Below the pieces are notes generated by a model, which ran no database searches, was not told the origin of the DNA, and saw nothing but the letters and a program-made list of their open reading frames with translations. The position numbers were made by a program, and so were the translations under genes. A stretch of DNA of 64,000 nt from Desulfosarcina widdelii (GTDB lineage Bacteria; Desulfobacterota; Desulfobacteria; Desulfobacterales; Desulfosarcinaceae), in the NCBI RefSeq assembly GCF_009688965.1, contig NZ_AP021875.1:3286001-3350000 (forward strand), given 5' to 3'. Shown here piece by piece: positions 27,883-37,174 of the stretch. Numbering within the stretch: the stretch's first letter is position 1; each line of letters starts with the position of its first letter.

Positions 27883-27924
27883 GGGTGACGCCTTCTGAAC
27901 ATGGAAAACCGCAAGGCGTCACCC
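27883..27924 (-). terminator. Strong hairpin between mop and its accessory genes
   Basis: GGGTGACGCCTT (27883-27894) and AAGGCGTCACCC (27913-27924) form a perfect 12-bp stem with an 18-base loop. On the minus strand it is followed by TTTCTATTC, a weak T-run. It probably works as a partial terminator or mRNA-stabilising element, keeping Mop more abundant than the accessory proteins. Confidence 0.65.
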
Positions 27925-27956
27925 GTATATTATTCAACAATTCAAAAATAATGCAA

Positions 27957-30674
27957 TCAGGCCTTCAGGCCGGCCAGCACCTTTTCGGGCAGGGCCGGCA
28001 GCCGGGTGATCCGGACACCGCAGGCGTTGGTTATGCCATTGATGACCGCCGCATGGGGACTGGTCAAGGGCATTTCACCCACGCCGGCAGCGCCGAAGGG
28101 GCCGTCCTTGCGTGGCGTCTCGACGTAGATCAGTTCCATGTCGTCGGGAATCTGCTTGATATAGGGAAAGCCTGCACCGACCATGGTGGAATGCTTCTTG
28201 ATGTCCTCGTAGTCTTCGGTCAGGGCCAGGCCGATGCCCTGGGCCATACCGCCGTACATCTGACCGTCGACCACCAGCCGGTTGTTGATCGACCCGATAT
28301 CGGACACCAGGGTCATCTTTTCCACCGTGGTCTTGCCGGTGGCGGTTTCCACGGCCACCTGGGCCATGAACACCCCGTACATGTATACGGAGAACGGGGA
28401 GCCCTGGCTGTTCTCGTCGCAGTTGGTAGCCGGGGCGGTCCACTGGCCGGTGTAATGCACCGGGATGTTGTCGGACTGCATCTCGGCATAATTGCGGTAG
28501 CTGCCGTCCGGCTTTTTCATGGCCGCGACCAGCGCTTCGGAAGCATTTTTAATGGCCTGGCCGGTCATGACCTGGCTGCGGCTGCCGCCGGCCGGTCCCG
28601 AGTTGGGGGCCTTGCTGGTGTCGTTCATCACCAGTTTCACCCGATCCGGGGTGAGTCCGGTCACCCGCAGCGCCTCGAAGGCCGATCCCAGCGCACCGGC
28701 ATCGGCGCCCTGGCCGTGGTCCTCCCAGCAGGAATAGACGGTAACCGTGTCGTCGGCGTTGAGTTCCACCCAGGCCTCTGAGCTGTCCGGACCGTCCAGG
28801 CCGCAGCCGTAAACCCCAACGGAAATGCCGACGCCCTTCTTGACTTCCGCGGTGGATTCGGCTTTGGCCTTGTCCAGGGCCGCCTTGTATTTGGGGCGCA
28901 GGATGTCGATCATCTCCGGCAGGCTGTAGACTTCTGGATCCTGGCCCGTGGGGGTGGTCGATCCCTGCCGATAGACGTTCTTGTAGCGCAGTTCCAGGGG
29001 GTCCATACCGAGCTTTTCGGCCAGCTCGTCCATGAGCACTTCCGAAGAGAACTCGCTCTGGGGGGAGCCGTAGGCCCGGAACGCCGAGCCCCAGGCGTGG
29101 TTGGTGCACACGGTGCGCCCTTCGCCGCGAATGTTGGGGATGTCGTAGCCTGCGCCCATGAACTGCGTGCCGCGCAGGGTCAACAGATCGCCGAATTCCG
29201 AGTAAGGACCGTGATCCACGCTGTAGTCGGTTTCCATGGCCAGCAATTTGCCGTCCTTGTCGGCGGCAAAGCGCATATTCATGAAGAAGGGCGAGCGTTT
29301 GCCAGTGTAGGCCATCTGCTGCTGGTAATCGTATTTGAGAAAACAGGGCCGTCCGGTGGCCATGGCCGCCGCGCCCACCAGGGCCTCCATGGTGGGGCTG
29401 AACTTGTAGCCGAAGGTTCCGCCGGCCGGGTTCTGAACCATGACCAGATTTTCCAGTTCCACCCCCAGACCGGGGGCGATCATGGCCGCGTGCAGGTGCA
29501 GGCCGATGGACTTGGAGTGGATCACCAGCTTGCCGTCATCGTCCTTGTAGGCAAAGCCCACATCCGGCTCGATGGGCATGTGGGGCTGGCGGCCGACGTA
29601 AAAATCGTCTTCCACCACCACGTCCGCCCCATCGAAGATCGGGCCGGTCTCCTCGCCTTTGGCGATTTTCTGGACATAGTAGACGTTGGGCGTTCCCGGA
29701 TGAATCTCGATGGCGTCGTCGGCCATGGCCGCCGGAGCGCTCATGTACTCGGGCAGCGGCTCCAGGTCCACCTTGACCTTGGCCGCCGCGGCCTTGGCAT
29801 TGGCCTCCGTATCGGCACAGACGATGGCGATGGCATCGCCGTATTGGAAAACCTTGGTGTCGCACAGAATCGGCCGATCCCAACCGTCGCCCTTGTTGGA
29901 GGGGAAGGTGATCAGTCCGCTGATGCGGTTCTTGCCGGGCACATCCTTATGGGTCACCACCTTGAAAACGCCGGGCATCTTTTCGGCCTCGGCGGTGTCG
30001 ATCCCCTTGATGTTGGCATGGGAAACCGTGGCCTGGACCAGGGCCAGATTCAGGCGATCCTCGGGCAGCTTCAAGCCCAGGTCCGCTCCGTAGTCCAGCG
30101 TACCGGTCACCTTGGCGACAGCCGTGGGCCGGGGATACTTGGTGCCCCAGATGCGGCCGTCGTCCGGGATCTTGAAATTGAGGTCATCGGCCTTCAATTC
30201 CCCGCGCAGCACCTTGGCCGCGTCCATGACCGCGTCCACCAGGGGTTTGTAACCGGTACAGCGGCAGGCGTTGCGGTGCTTCTGGAACCAGTCGCGAACC
30301 TGATCCCGGGTCGGGGCGGGGTTTTCGTCCAGCAGGGCCTTGGCCGAAACGATGAATCCGGGGCTGCAGAATCCGCACTGGGCGCAGCCGTGGGCAATCC
30401 AGGCCAGCTGCAGCGGATGCAGGCCGGCCGGCGTGCCGATGCCTTCGATGGTGGTTACCGATGCGCCGTCTGCCACCCGGGACATTTTGGTAACGCAGGA
30501 GCGCACCAGCTTGCCGTCCATGATGACATTACAGGCGGCGCACTGCCCCTGACCGCAGCCGACCTTGGTGCCGGTCATGCCAAGCTGCTCCCGCAATACG
30601 CTGGCCAGGCTGTCATCGGCCGCAGCAACGATTGTCCGATTAACCCCGTTCACGTTCACTGTTCGCTTAATCAT
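27957..30674 (-). CDS. mop: Mop-type molybdenum aldehyde oxidoreductase
   Basis: 905 residues, very close in length to Desulfovibrio gigas MOP. A plant-type [2Fe-2S] domain (CGQGQCAAC...SC, residues 39-60) is followed by a helical [2Fe-2S] domain (CAQCGFC...CRCTG), then the molybdopterin domains. The FAD domain of xanthine dehydrogenase is absent, as in MOP. The catalytic Glu lies in AAGVGEMPL near the C-terminus. It oxidises aldehydes to acids using a cytosine-dinucleotide pyranopterin. A strong ribosome binding site (AGGAGGG) precedes the ATG, and a dyad operator lies 335 bp upstream. It is the first gene of the cluster. Confidence 0.95.
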   Translation of the reverse strand: MIKRTVNVNGVNRTIVAAADDSLASVLREQLGMTGTKVGCGQGQCAACNVIMDGKLVRSCVTKMSRVADGASVTTIEGIGTPAGLHPLQLAWIAHGCAQCGFCSPGFIVSAKALLDENPAPTRDQVRDWFQKHRNACRCTGYKPLVDAVMDAAKVLRGELKADDLNFKIPDDGRIWGTKYPRPTAVAKVTGTLDYGADLGLKLPEDRLNLALVQATVSHANIKGIDTAEAEKMPGVFKVVTHKDVPGKNRISGLITFPSNKGDGWDRPILCDTKVFQYGDAIAIVCADTEANAKAAAAKVKVDLEPLPEYMSAPAAMADDAIEIHPGTPNVYYVQKIAKGEETGPIFDGADVVVEDDFYVGRQPHMPIEPDVGFAYKDDDGKLVIHSKSIGLHLHAAMIAPGLGVELENLVMVQNPAGGTFGYKFSPTMEALVGAAAMATGRPCFLKYDYQQQMAYTGKRSPFFMNMRFAADKDGKLLAMETDYSVDHGPYSEFGDLLTLRGTQFMGAGYDIPNIRGEGRTVCTNHAWGSAFRAYGSPQSEFSSEVLMDELAEKLGMDPLELRYKNVYRQGSTTPTGQDPEVYSLPEMIDILRPKYKAALDKAKAESTAEVKKGVGISVGVYGCGLDGPDSSEAWVELNADDTVTVYSCWEDHGQGADAGALGSAFEALRVTGLTPDRVKLVMNDTSKAPNSGPAGGSRSQVMTGQAIKNASEALVAAMKKPDGSYRNYAEMQSDNIPVHYTGQWTAPATNCDENSQGSPFSVYMYGVFMAQVAVETATGKTTVEKMTLVSDIGSINNRLVVDGQMYGGMAQGIGLALTEDYEDIKKHSTMVGAGFPYIKQIPDDMELIYVETPRKDGPFGAAGVGEMPLTSPHAAVINGITNACGVRITRLPALPEKVLAGLKA

Positions 30675-31081
30675 AATCCCTCCTGATATGGTACGGTTGA
30701 TTTCGCCTTTTGCCCGTCAAAACGGGAACACCTCGCCTCGGATCCGTAAACCCCCACTACTCATGTGGGAAATCCCCAGAAGCCTTATTTACGCACCCTT
30801 CGCTGACCATGGATCGATCCGGCCCGCTCCTGGCTGTTGCCGAATCCGGAAATCGCTGGTTCCACCTCATCTGCGTGGAACGCAGCGCTCCAGGGGTGAC
30901 TCGATCGACCGATCTTTGTAAACAGCCGTCCGTTTGATAACTGCTGAAAAGTAAATGCGCGGTGGATATAAAAATGACCGTTAAGCTACCTTACCGTACC
31001 CGATGTTTTTATGTCAATGCTGACATAAGCAAGCCCGCAAAATCGCCGGTCCAGGGGCACCGTCTTGATGGATAGGGGTAC
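30675..31081. other. Leader/promoter region of mop
   Basis: About 400 bp with no supported gene. The dyad at 31008-31029 is far (335 bp) from the mop ATG, so if it marks the promoter the transcript has a long leader. Short inverted repeats such as TTCCAC...GTGGAA occur in it. A Moco-sensing RNA was considered but could not be judged by eye. Confidence 0.5.
31008..31029 (-). promoter_or_regulatory. Mo/W-type dyad operator, site 5 (upstream of mop)
   Basis: Plus-strand TTTATGTCA, four-base spacer, TGACATAAG. The ATGTCA-N4-TGACAT core is perfect and arm symmetry extends to TTATGTCA/TGACATAA. It is the clearest of the five copies. It lies between mop and the end of the efflux operon. Confidence 0.7.
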
Positions 31082-32557
31082 TTAGTCCAGATCCAATCGG
31101 GTGGTATAATGCATGGGCCGCTGTGGGCGGGTGTTTTTTTCCTGCGATTCCTGTTCCCGGCGCAACCAACCCCCGCCAAGGGCCTTGTACAGGTTCACAA
31201 AGGCGGAAAGGTATTGCTCCTGTAAATCAGAAAGCTGCAACTCGACATCGAACAGGGTCCGTTCGGTGTCCAGCACTTCCAGGTAGCTGGTGACGCCCTT
31301 GTCGTAGCGCTGGTTGGAGAGCATATTGGCATTCTTGGCGGCTTTCTGTTGCCGGTCGGTGGCGGCCAGTTCGTCACGCAAAGTAGTGATGGCCACCAGG
31401 GCATCCTCCACCTCACGGAAGGCATTCAGAACCGTGGCCTCGTACTGGTAAAGGGCCTGGCGGGTTTTCTCTTCCTCGATTTCCACCCGTCGTTTGTTCT
31501 TGCCGAAATCGATGATCGGCGCCAGCACCTGGCCGCCAACGGACCACACCCCACCCTCGCTGGTGATCGACCCGACCTCGGTGCTGGCCACACCCAGGGT
31601 GCCGGTCAAAGAGATGCTGGGCAACCGCAGGGCCTGGGCCACCCCGATTTGATCGGTCTGGGCCTTGAGCAGGTATTTGGCCTGGACGATATCCGGTCGG
31701 CGCTCCAGAAGATCCGACGGCAGGCCCACCGGAATGTCTGGCGGAATCGGCTGGTCGGACAGCTTGCGGCCCGTCTGGATCGGTTCCGGCAACCGGCCCA
31801 GCAAAACGGCCAGCCGGTTCTCGGTCTGGACGATGGCGCGCCGGTACAGGGGAATCGCTGCCTGGGCCACCTCCTTTTGGAGCTGGGCCTGGTTAAGATC
31901 GATTTCGGCGATGATGCCTTTATCGAAGCGCTGCTGGATAATCTCCAGGCTCTTCACCCGGGTATCCAGAGTCGATTGGGAGATCTGCAGGCGCTGATGA
32001 TAATCCAGAAGCTGATAATAACTGACCGCCACATCGGCGATCAGCGACAACTGGATGGTTTTGAGGCCATAGTCGGAGGCCGTCAGCTCGGCCCGGGCCG
32101 CATCCGTGGCGCGCCGGTACCGGCCCCAGAAATCGATTTCCCAGGTCAGGGGTGCATCCAGGTAAAAGGTGGAATTGGTGCCCGTGGTGGACCGGCTCCC
32201 GGCGTTGTAATTCCCCGTACTGGCCCCGGCCCGGCCATTCAGGGTTGGATACTGGTCGGCACGGGTGAACCCCACCGTAGCCCGGGCCTGTTCGATTCGG
32301 CTGACGGCGATTTTGATATCGCGGTTGTTTTCAAGGGCCGTTTCGATCAGGGTGGTCAGCATGGGGTCGTCGAACAACTCCCACCATTTCAAATCGTCGG
32401 CGCTCGTGGCCGGCATCGCCCGGGTGCGAAACGCCTCGGGAGTCCCCATCTCCGGGTCCTTGAAGTCCGGTCCCACGGCACAGCCGACCAGCCACACACA
32501 GGCCAGCGTCAGCCGAACAGTCCCTTTCCAAATTAACTTGCAACGACGGTTCATCAT
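31082..32557 (-). CDS. Outer-membrane efflux lipoprotein (NodT/OprM type)
   Basis: 491 residues. A lipoprotein signal ends at LVGC (acylated Cys near residue 26), followed by AVGPDFKDPEMGTPEAFR, typical of the NodT subfamily. Two TolC-type repeats with ARATVGFTRADQYP-like and EVEDALVAITTLRDEL-like helices are visible, and the C-terminus has SVNLYKALGGGW-like sequence. It forms the outer-membrane channel for the RND pump. The ATG overlaps the pump stop (ATGATGA), so it is the third gene of the operon. Confidence 0.9.
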   Translation of the reverse strand: MMNRRCKLIWKGTVRLTLACVWLVGCAVGPDFKDPEMGTPEAFRTRAMPATSADDLKWWELFDDPMLTTLIETALENNRDIKIAVSRIEQARATVGFTRADQYPTLNGRAGASTGNYNAGSRSTTGTNSTFYLDAPLTWEIDFWGRYRRATDAARAELTASDYGLKTIQLSLIADVAVSYYQLLDYHQRLQISQSTLDTRVKSLEIIQQRFDKGIIAEIDLNQAQLQKEVAQAAIPLYRRAIVQTENRLAVLLGRLPEPIQTGRKLSDQPIPPDIPVGLPSDLLERRPDIVQAKYLLKAQTDQIGVAQALRLPSISLTGTLGVASTEVGSITSEGGVWSVGGQVLAPIIDFGKNKRRVEIEEEKTRQALYQYEATVLNAFREVEDALVAITTLRDELAATDRQQKAAKNANMLSNQRYDKGVTSYLEVLDTERTLFDVELQLSDLQEQYLSAFVNLYKALGGGWLRREQESQEKNTRPQRPMHYTTRLDLD

Positions 32558-35500
32558 GCCTCTTCCGCCTGTTCGGGTTGAAGGTCTCGCTTTTTCTCGT
32601 AGCGGGCGATTTTGCCGATGAAGACAAACAGCATCGGGTAGAAAAAGACGCCCAACAGGGTGGCCAGGCTCATACCGCCCAGAAGCGCCATGCCGATCAC
32701 CACCCGGGCCTCGGCCCCGGCGCCGGTGGCCACCACCAGAGGAAACACGCCCAGGATGAAGGAGAAGGCGGTCATCAGGATGGGCCGGAAACGCAGCTTG
32801 GCGGCCTTGATGGCGGCGTCGAAGAGCGACAGGCCCTTATTGAATTCGATGTTGGCGAATTCTACGATGAGAATGGCGTTTTTGGCCGCCATGGCGATGA
32901 GCATCACCAGGGCGATCTGGGCAAACACGTTCAATTCAAAGCTGGGACTGAAAAGGCGCGCCAGGTAAAGCGCCAGCAGGGCGCCGAACACGGCAAAGGG
33001 CGTACCCAGCAGAATACTGAAAGGCAGGGACCAGCTTTCGTACTGAGCCGCTAAAATCAGGAACACGAACAGCAGCGAGAACGCGAAAACCATGCCCGCG
33101 GTGCCCGAAGCCTGCTTTTCCTGAAAGGACATGTTGCTCCAGGCATAGCCCATGTCGCTGGGCAGGGACTCATGGGCCACCTCTTCGAGGGCGGTCAGGG
33201 CCTGGGCCGAGGTGAATCCCGCGGCCGGTGCGCCGGTCAGTTCGATCGCCCGGTAGAGATTGAAACGGTTGGAGAAATCCGGCCCGGCCAGAGATTTGAT
33301 GGTCACGAAACTGCTCAAGGGGACAGCGCGCCCGTCCCTGTTTTTGACAAAAAACTGGTTAATCTGTTCCTCGTTGAGGCGATACTCGGGCTCGGCCTGG
33401 ATGTAGGCTTTGTAAAGCCGCCCGAAACGGTTGAAGTCGTTGACATAGGAGCCGCCCAGAAACGCGCCCACGGTCGTGTAGATGTCGTTCAGGCTCACCC
33501 CGGCCTTGAGGGCCTTGTCCCGGTTGATGTCCATGTAACGCTGTGGCACGGTGGCCCTGAAGGTGGTGAAGACCGAGCCGATCTCCGGTCGGGCCTGGGC
33601 CGCCTGGATAAAAGCGGCTGTCTTTTGGGCCAGATATGCGGGGGTATTGCCGCCCCGGTCCTGGATCATCATCGTAAAACCGGAGCCGTTGCCCAAACCG
33701 GGAATGGCCGGCGGGCCGAAGGCAAACACCTGGGCTTCGTTGATGCCCATGAAAAACTCGACATTCAAAACGTTGACGATTTCATTGGCGGTTTTCTCGC
33801 GCAGCCCCCAATCCTTGAGGGAAACGAAAACGAAGCCGGCGTTGGAGGACATGCTGCCCGATATCAAGCTGAATCCCGTGGCCGCGGTAACGTGCTGAAT
33901 CTCGGAGTGCTTGCCCACAATCTTCTCGACCTTTCTCACCACCGCATCGGAGCGCTGCAGGGAGGCGGCGTCGGGAAGCTGGACGTTGACCATCAGGTAG
34001 CCCATGTCCTCGGAGGGCATGAACCCGCCCGGCACCGCCCTGGCCAAAAAGAGCAGGCCGCCGGTCAACACCAGCATGATAACCAGGCCCATGGCGATCC
34101 GCCGGGTCATAAAGCTCGCAAGGTGGATATACCCGTTGGTGGACTTGTCGAAAACGGCGTTGAAGGCCTTGAAAAACATCCCCAGGGGCCCGCGCATGGG
34201 CTTTTGCTTGCGCAGCAGGATGCCGCACAGGGCCGGGCTAAGGGTCAGGGCGTTGATGGAGGAGAAGACCACGGATACGGCCACGGTGATGGCGAACTGC
34301 TGGTACAATCTTCCGGTGATGCCGCCCATCACGGCCACGGGGATGAACACCGCCACCATCACCAGGGTGGTGGCGATGACCGGCGCGGTGACTTCTTTCA
34401 TGGCCGCCCGGGTGGCCTCCTTGGACGGCATGCCATTTTCGATATTTACCTGAACGGCCTCCACCACCACAATGGCGTCATCGACCACGATGCCGATGGC
34501 CAGCACCAGCCCCAAAAGCGACAGCACGTTGATGGTGAATCCGATCAGGGGAAAGACGATGAAGGCGCCAATCAGGGAAACCGGAATAGCGATGGTGGGG
34601 ATCAGGGCCGCCCGCCAGTCCTGGATAAAAATGTAAACCACCAGAATCACCAGGGCCAGGGCCACGAAAAGGGTCACGACGATCTCATGGATACCGGCCG
34701 TAATGGCCTGGGTGGTGTCCAGGCTCACGTCGTAACGCATGCTTTTGGGAAAAGAGCGGGCCAGTTCATCCATGGTCCGGCGCGCGGTCTCGGCCAGTTC
34801 CACGGCATTGGAGCCCGGTGCCTGGTACACGGCGATCATGGCGCAGGGCTTGTCGTCCATGCGGGTAAAGGCGTTGTAAGTTTCCACCCCCAGTTCTACC
34901 CGGGCGATGTCCTTGATCTTCACCTGGGAGCCGTCGGCCGTGGTGCGAACGACGATCTGGCCGAACTCCGCTTCGTTTTGCAGACGTTCGGGCAGGCGCA
35001 CGGTGTAGGTGAACTCGTTGCCCGGCGGAGCCGGTTCGGCGCCGAACTTGCCGCCGGGCACCACCACGCTCTGGGCCCGAATGGCATCCACGATCTCGGG
35101 AATACCGATTCCCATGTGGGCCAGGCGGTCGGGTTTTACCCAGATGCGCATGGAATAGTCGCTGGCCCCGATCACGTTGACCCGACCGATGCCCTTGATG
35201 CGTGCCAGGATATCCTTGACGTTAATCAGGGCGTAGTTGCCCAGGAAATTCTGGTCGAAACGGGGGTCGTCGGCGGTGAGGGAGATCAGCATAAGGATGT
35301 TGGGCAGAGACTTTTCGGTGGTCACGCCCAGCCGTTTGACCTCCTCGGGCAGCTTGGCCGTGGCCGCGGAGACCCGGTTCTGGGTGAACACCGTGTTCAT
35401 GTCCGGATCGGTTCCTACGTCGAAGGAGACCTGAATGGTCATGGTGCCGTCGTTGGCGTTGGTGGACTTCATGTAGATCATGTTGTCCACACCGTTGATC

Positions 35501-35703
35501 TGCTGCTCCAGCGGCGAAGCCACCGACTGTTCCACGCTGACGGCATCGGCCCCGGTGTAATTGGCCCGCACCTCGACGATGGGCGGGGTGATGTCCGGAT
35601 ATTGCTCCATGGGCAGGCCGCTCATGAATACCGTTCCGACAATGACCATGAAGATGGCGATCACCATGGCCACGATGGGCCGTCTGACAAAAAAATCACC
35701 CAT
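32554..35703 (-). CDS. RND family efflux pump inner-membrane permease (HAE1/AcrB type)
   Basis: 1049 residues, the usual length for this family. It begins MGDFFVRRPIVAMVIAIFMVIVGTVFMSGLPMEQYPDI and contains the GIVVDDAIVVVEAV proton-relay helix and LTLSPALCGILL. A central ALVLAIG region and a C-terminal KNAILIVEFANIEF repeat of the same theme complete the picture. Twelve membrane helices are expected. It exports hydrophobic compounds such as drugs, dyes or aromatics with the adjoining membrane-fusion and outer-membrane proteins. The substrate cannot be predicted. Confidence 0.94.
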   Translation of the reverse strand: MGDFFVRRPIVAMVIAIFMVIVGTVFMSGLPMEQYPDITPPIVEVRANYTGADAVSVEQSVASPLEQQINGVDNMIYMKSTNANDGTMTIQVSFDVGTDPDMNTVFTQNRVSAATAKLPEEVKRLGVTTEKSLPNILMLISLTADDPRFDQNFLGNYALINVKDILARIKGIGRVNVIGASDYSMRIWVKPDRLAHMGIGIPEIVDAIRAQSVVVPGGKFGAEPAPPGNEFTYTVRLPERLQNEAEFGQIVVRTTADGSQVKIKDIARVELGVETYNAFTRMDDKPCAMIAVYQAPGSNAVELAETARRTMDELARSFPKSMRYDVSLDTTQAITAGIHEIVVTLFVALALVILVVYIFIQDWRAALIPTIAIPVSLIGAFIVFPLIGFTINVLSLLGLVLAIGIVVDDAIVVVEAVQVNIENGMPSKEATRAAMKEVTAPVIATTLVMVAVFIPVAVMGGITGRLYQQFAITVAVSVVFSSINALTLSPALCGILLRKQKPMRGPLGMFFKAFNAVFDKSTNGYIHLASFMTRRIAMGLVIMLVLTGGLLFLARAVPGGFMPSEDMGYLMVNVQLPDAASLQRSDAVVRKVEKIVGKHSEIQHVTAATGFSLISGSMSSNAGFVFVSLKDWGLREKTANEIVNVLNVEFFMGINEAQVFAFGPPAIPGLGNGSGFTMMIQDRGGNTPAYLAQKTAAFIQAAQARPEIGSVFTTFRATVPQRYMDINRDKALKAGVSLNDIYTTVGAFLGGSYVNDFNRFGRLYKAYIQAEPEYRLNEEQINQFFVKNRDGRAVPLSSFVTIKSLAGPDFSNRFNLYRAIELTGAPAAGFTSAQALTALEEVAHESLPSDMGYAWSNMSFQEKQASGTAGMVFAFSLLFVFLILAAQYESWSLPFSILLGTPFAVFGALLALYLARLFSPSFELNVFAQIALVMLIAMAAKNAILIVEFANIEFNKGLSLFDAAIKAAKLRFRPILMTAFSFILGVFPLVVATGAGAEARVVIGMALLGGMSLATLLGVFFYPMLFVFIGKIARYEKKRDLQPEQAEEA

Positions 35704-35709
35704 GGTAGA

Positions 35710-36879
35710 TCACTTTTTCCCTTGGTCGTTTGAGCCGGTTGAATTTGTTGGGGCGGCGACCGTCGGCTTGACCTTGGCGCCGTCCTTGACCTTTTGCAGG
35801 CCCTCGTAGATGACACGCTCGCCCGGTTTCAGGCCTTCTGGGATCAGCCAGTCGGAACCGATCTTGGGCCCAACGGAAATTTCCCGGTTATGGGCCGTGT
35901 CGTCGCCGTCTACAACATACACGTTGAACAGCCCCTGAACTTCCATGACGCAGCGCTGGGGAATCAGGATGCCGTCCTTGACCACCCGGCCTTTAACCCG
36001 CACCTTGCTGAACTGGCCGGGTCGCAGCAGCCCCTCGGGATTGGGGAAACTGGCCTGGACGAGCATGGCGCCGGTGGTGGTGTCCACTTCGCGGTTGACG
36101 AAATCGATCTTGCCGGGATGCTTGTATACCGATCCGTCGACCAGAAGCAGTTCCAGGCTGAGTTTTTCTTCCCCGACGTTTTTCTTGCCCGACTCACTGA
36201 GATAACGGGCAACCTCCAGGTACTGGTTTTCGGTGATGAAAAAGGTTACCAGGATGGTTTCCACCTGAGAGACCGTGTTCAGGATCACCGGGTTGGGATC
36301 ACGGCCCACGAAATCGCCGACCTTGGCCTGGGTTTTGCCGATAATGCCGTCGATGGGCGAATGGATCCGGGTGTACCCCAGTTGGATCTGGGCGGCCCGC
36401 AGGTTGGCCTTGGCCGCCTCCACCGAGGAGATCCTCGCCTCGTAGGCGGCCACGGCCTCATCCAGGTCGCTCTGACTGACCGCATTGATCTCGGCCAGGG
36501 GCCGGATGCGGTCCAGATCCCCTTTGGCCTTGGCCAGAAAGGTCTTCTGTTCGGCCACAGCGCTTCTCTGGGCGGCGACCTTTTCCTTGAAGGGCTGGCT
36601 CTCCAGGATGTAAAGAAGATCGCCTTTTTTCACCGGTCCGCCCTCCTGGAAATGGATGCCTTCGAGAAAGCCTTCCACACGAGCCCGGATGGCAATATCT
36701 TTCAGGCCGTGGGTCTCGCCCACGAACTCCAGGTAAATGGGCACATCCTGGGCCTTGGTTTCGACCACCGAAACGGCCGGCGGCGGTATGGTCGGCGCCT
36801 GGGCGGTTTCTTTCTCGCCACAGGACAGCATCGACACGGACAAACAGGCCAATAACAAACAGACGGTTTTAAATCTCAT
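35710..36879 (-). CDS. RND efflux membrane-fusion (periplasmic adaptor) lipoprotein
   Basis: 389 residues, first gene of the operon. The lipoprotein signal ends at SMLSC (Cys20). The barrel-sandwich and alpha-hairpin pattern is visible as VEGFLEGIHFQEGGPVKKGDLLYIL, AAQIQLGYTRIHSPIDGIIGKT and a C-terminal PGLFSKV-like segment (RPGQFSKVRVKG). It bridges the RND pump and the outer-membrane protein. It lies 6 bp before the permease gene. Confidence 0.93.
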   Translation of the reverse strand: MRFKTVCLLLACLSVSMLSCGEKETAQAPTIPPPAVSVVETKAQDVPIYLEFVGETHGLKDIAIRARVEGFLEGIHFQEGGPVKKGDLLYILESQPFKEKVAAQRSAVAEQKTFLAKAKGDLDRIRPLAEINAVSQSDLDEAVAAYEARISSVEAAKANLRAAQIQLGYTRIHSPIDGIIGKTQAKVGDFVGRDPNPVILNTVSQVETILVTFFITENQYLEVARYLSESGKKNVGEEKLSLELLLVDGSVYKHPGKIDFVNREVDTTTGAMLVQASFPNPEGLLRPGQFSKVRVKGRVVKDGILIPQRCVMEVQGLFNVYVVDGDDTAHNREISVGPKIGSDWLIPEGLKPGERVIYEGLQKVKDGAKVKPTVAAPTNSTGSNDQGKK

Positions 36880-37174
36880 GGCGCCTTCTTCGAGGGGTTG
36901 GCGGTTAATCGATCAGATGCGAATAAAAATTGCGGATTGGAAACCATATCATTTATTCAAATTCTTGAAAACCGACATTTCAATACCAGCATTTCAATAT
37001 CTGAAAACAAAAATCTTCAGGCGAATGGAATAACCGCTGAAGCCGCCCGGTTCCCCGACGTTCGGACTGCCAAAACACAAATCTTCCAAAACCCATATCC
37101 TGGCACAATTCGTGATGGGTCATATGTAAGGACGAGGTTTACGGATGAAACCCCATACCAATGGAGGGCAAGCC

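Noticed and set aside
33172..35733. 853-codon ORF antisense to the RND permease
   Set aside because: High-GC shadow of a clear gene on the minus strand, with low-complexity His/Gly/Gln-rich sequence and no recognisable domain.
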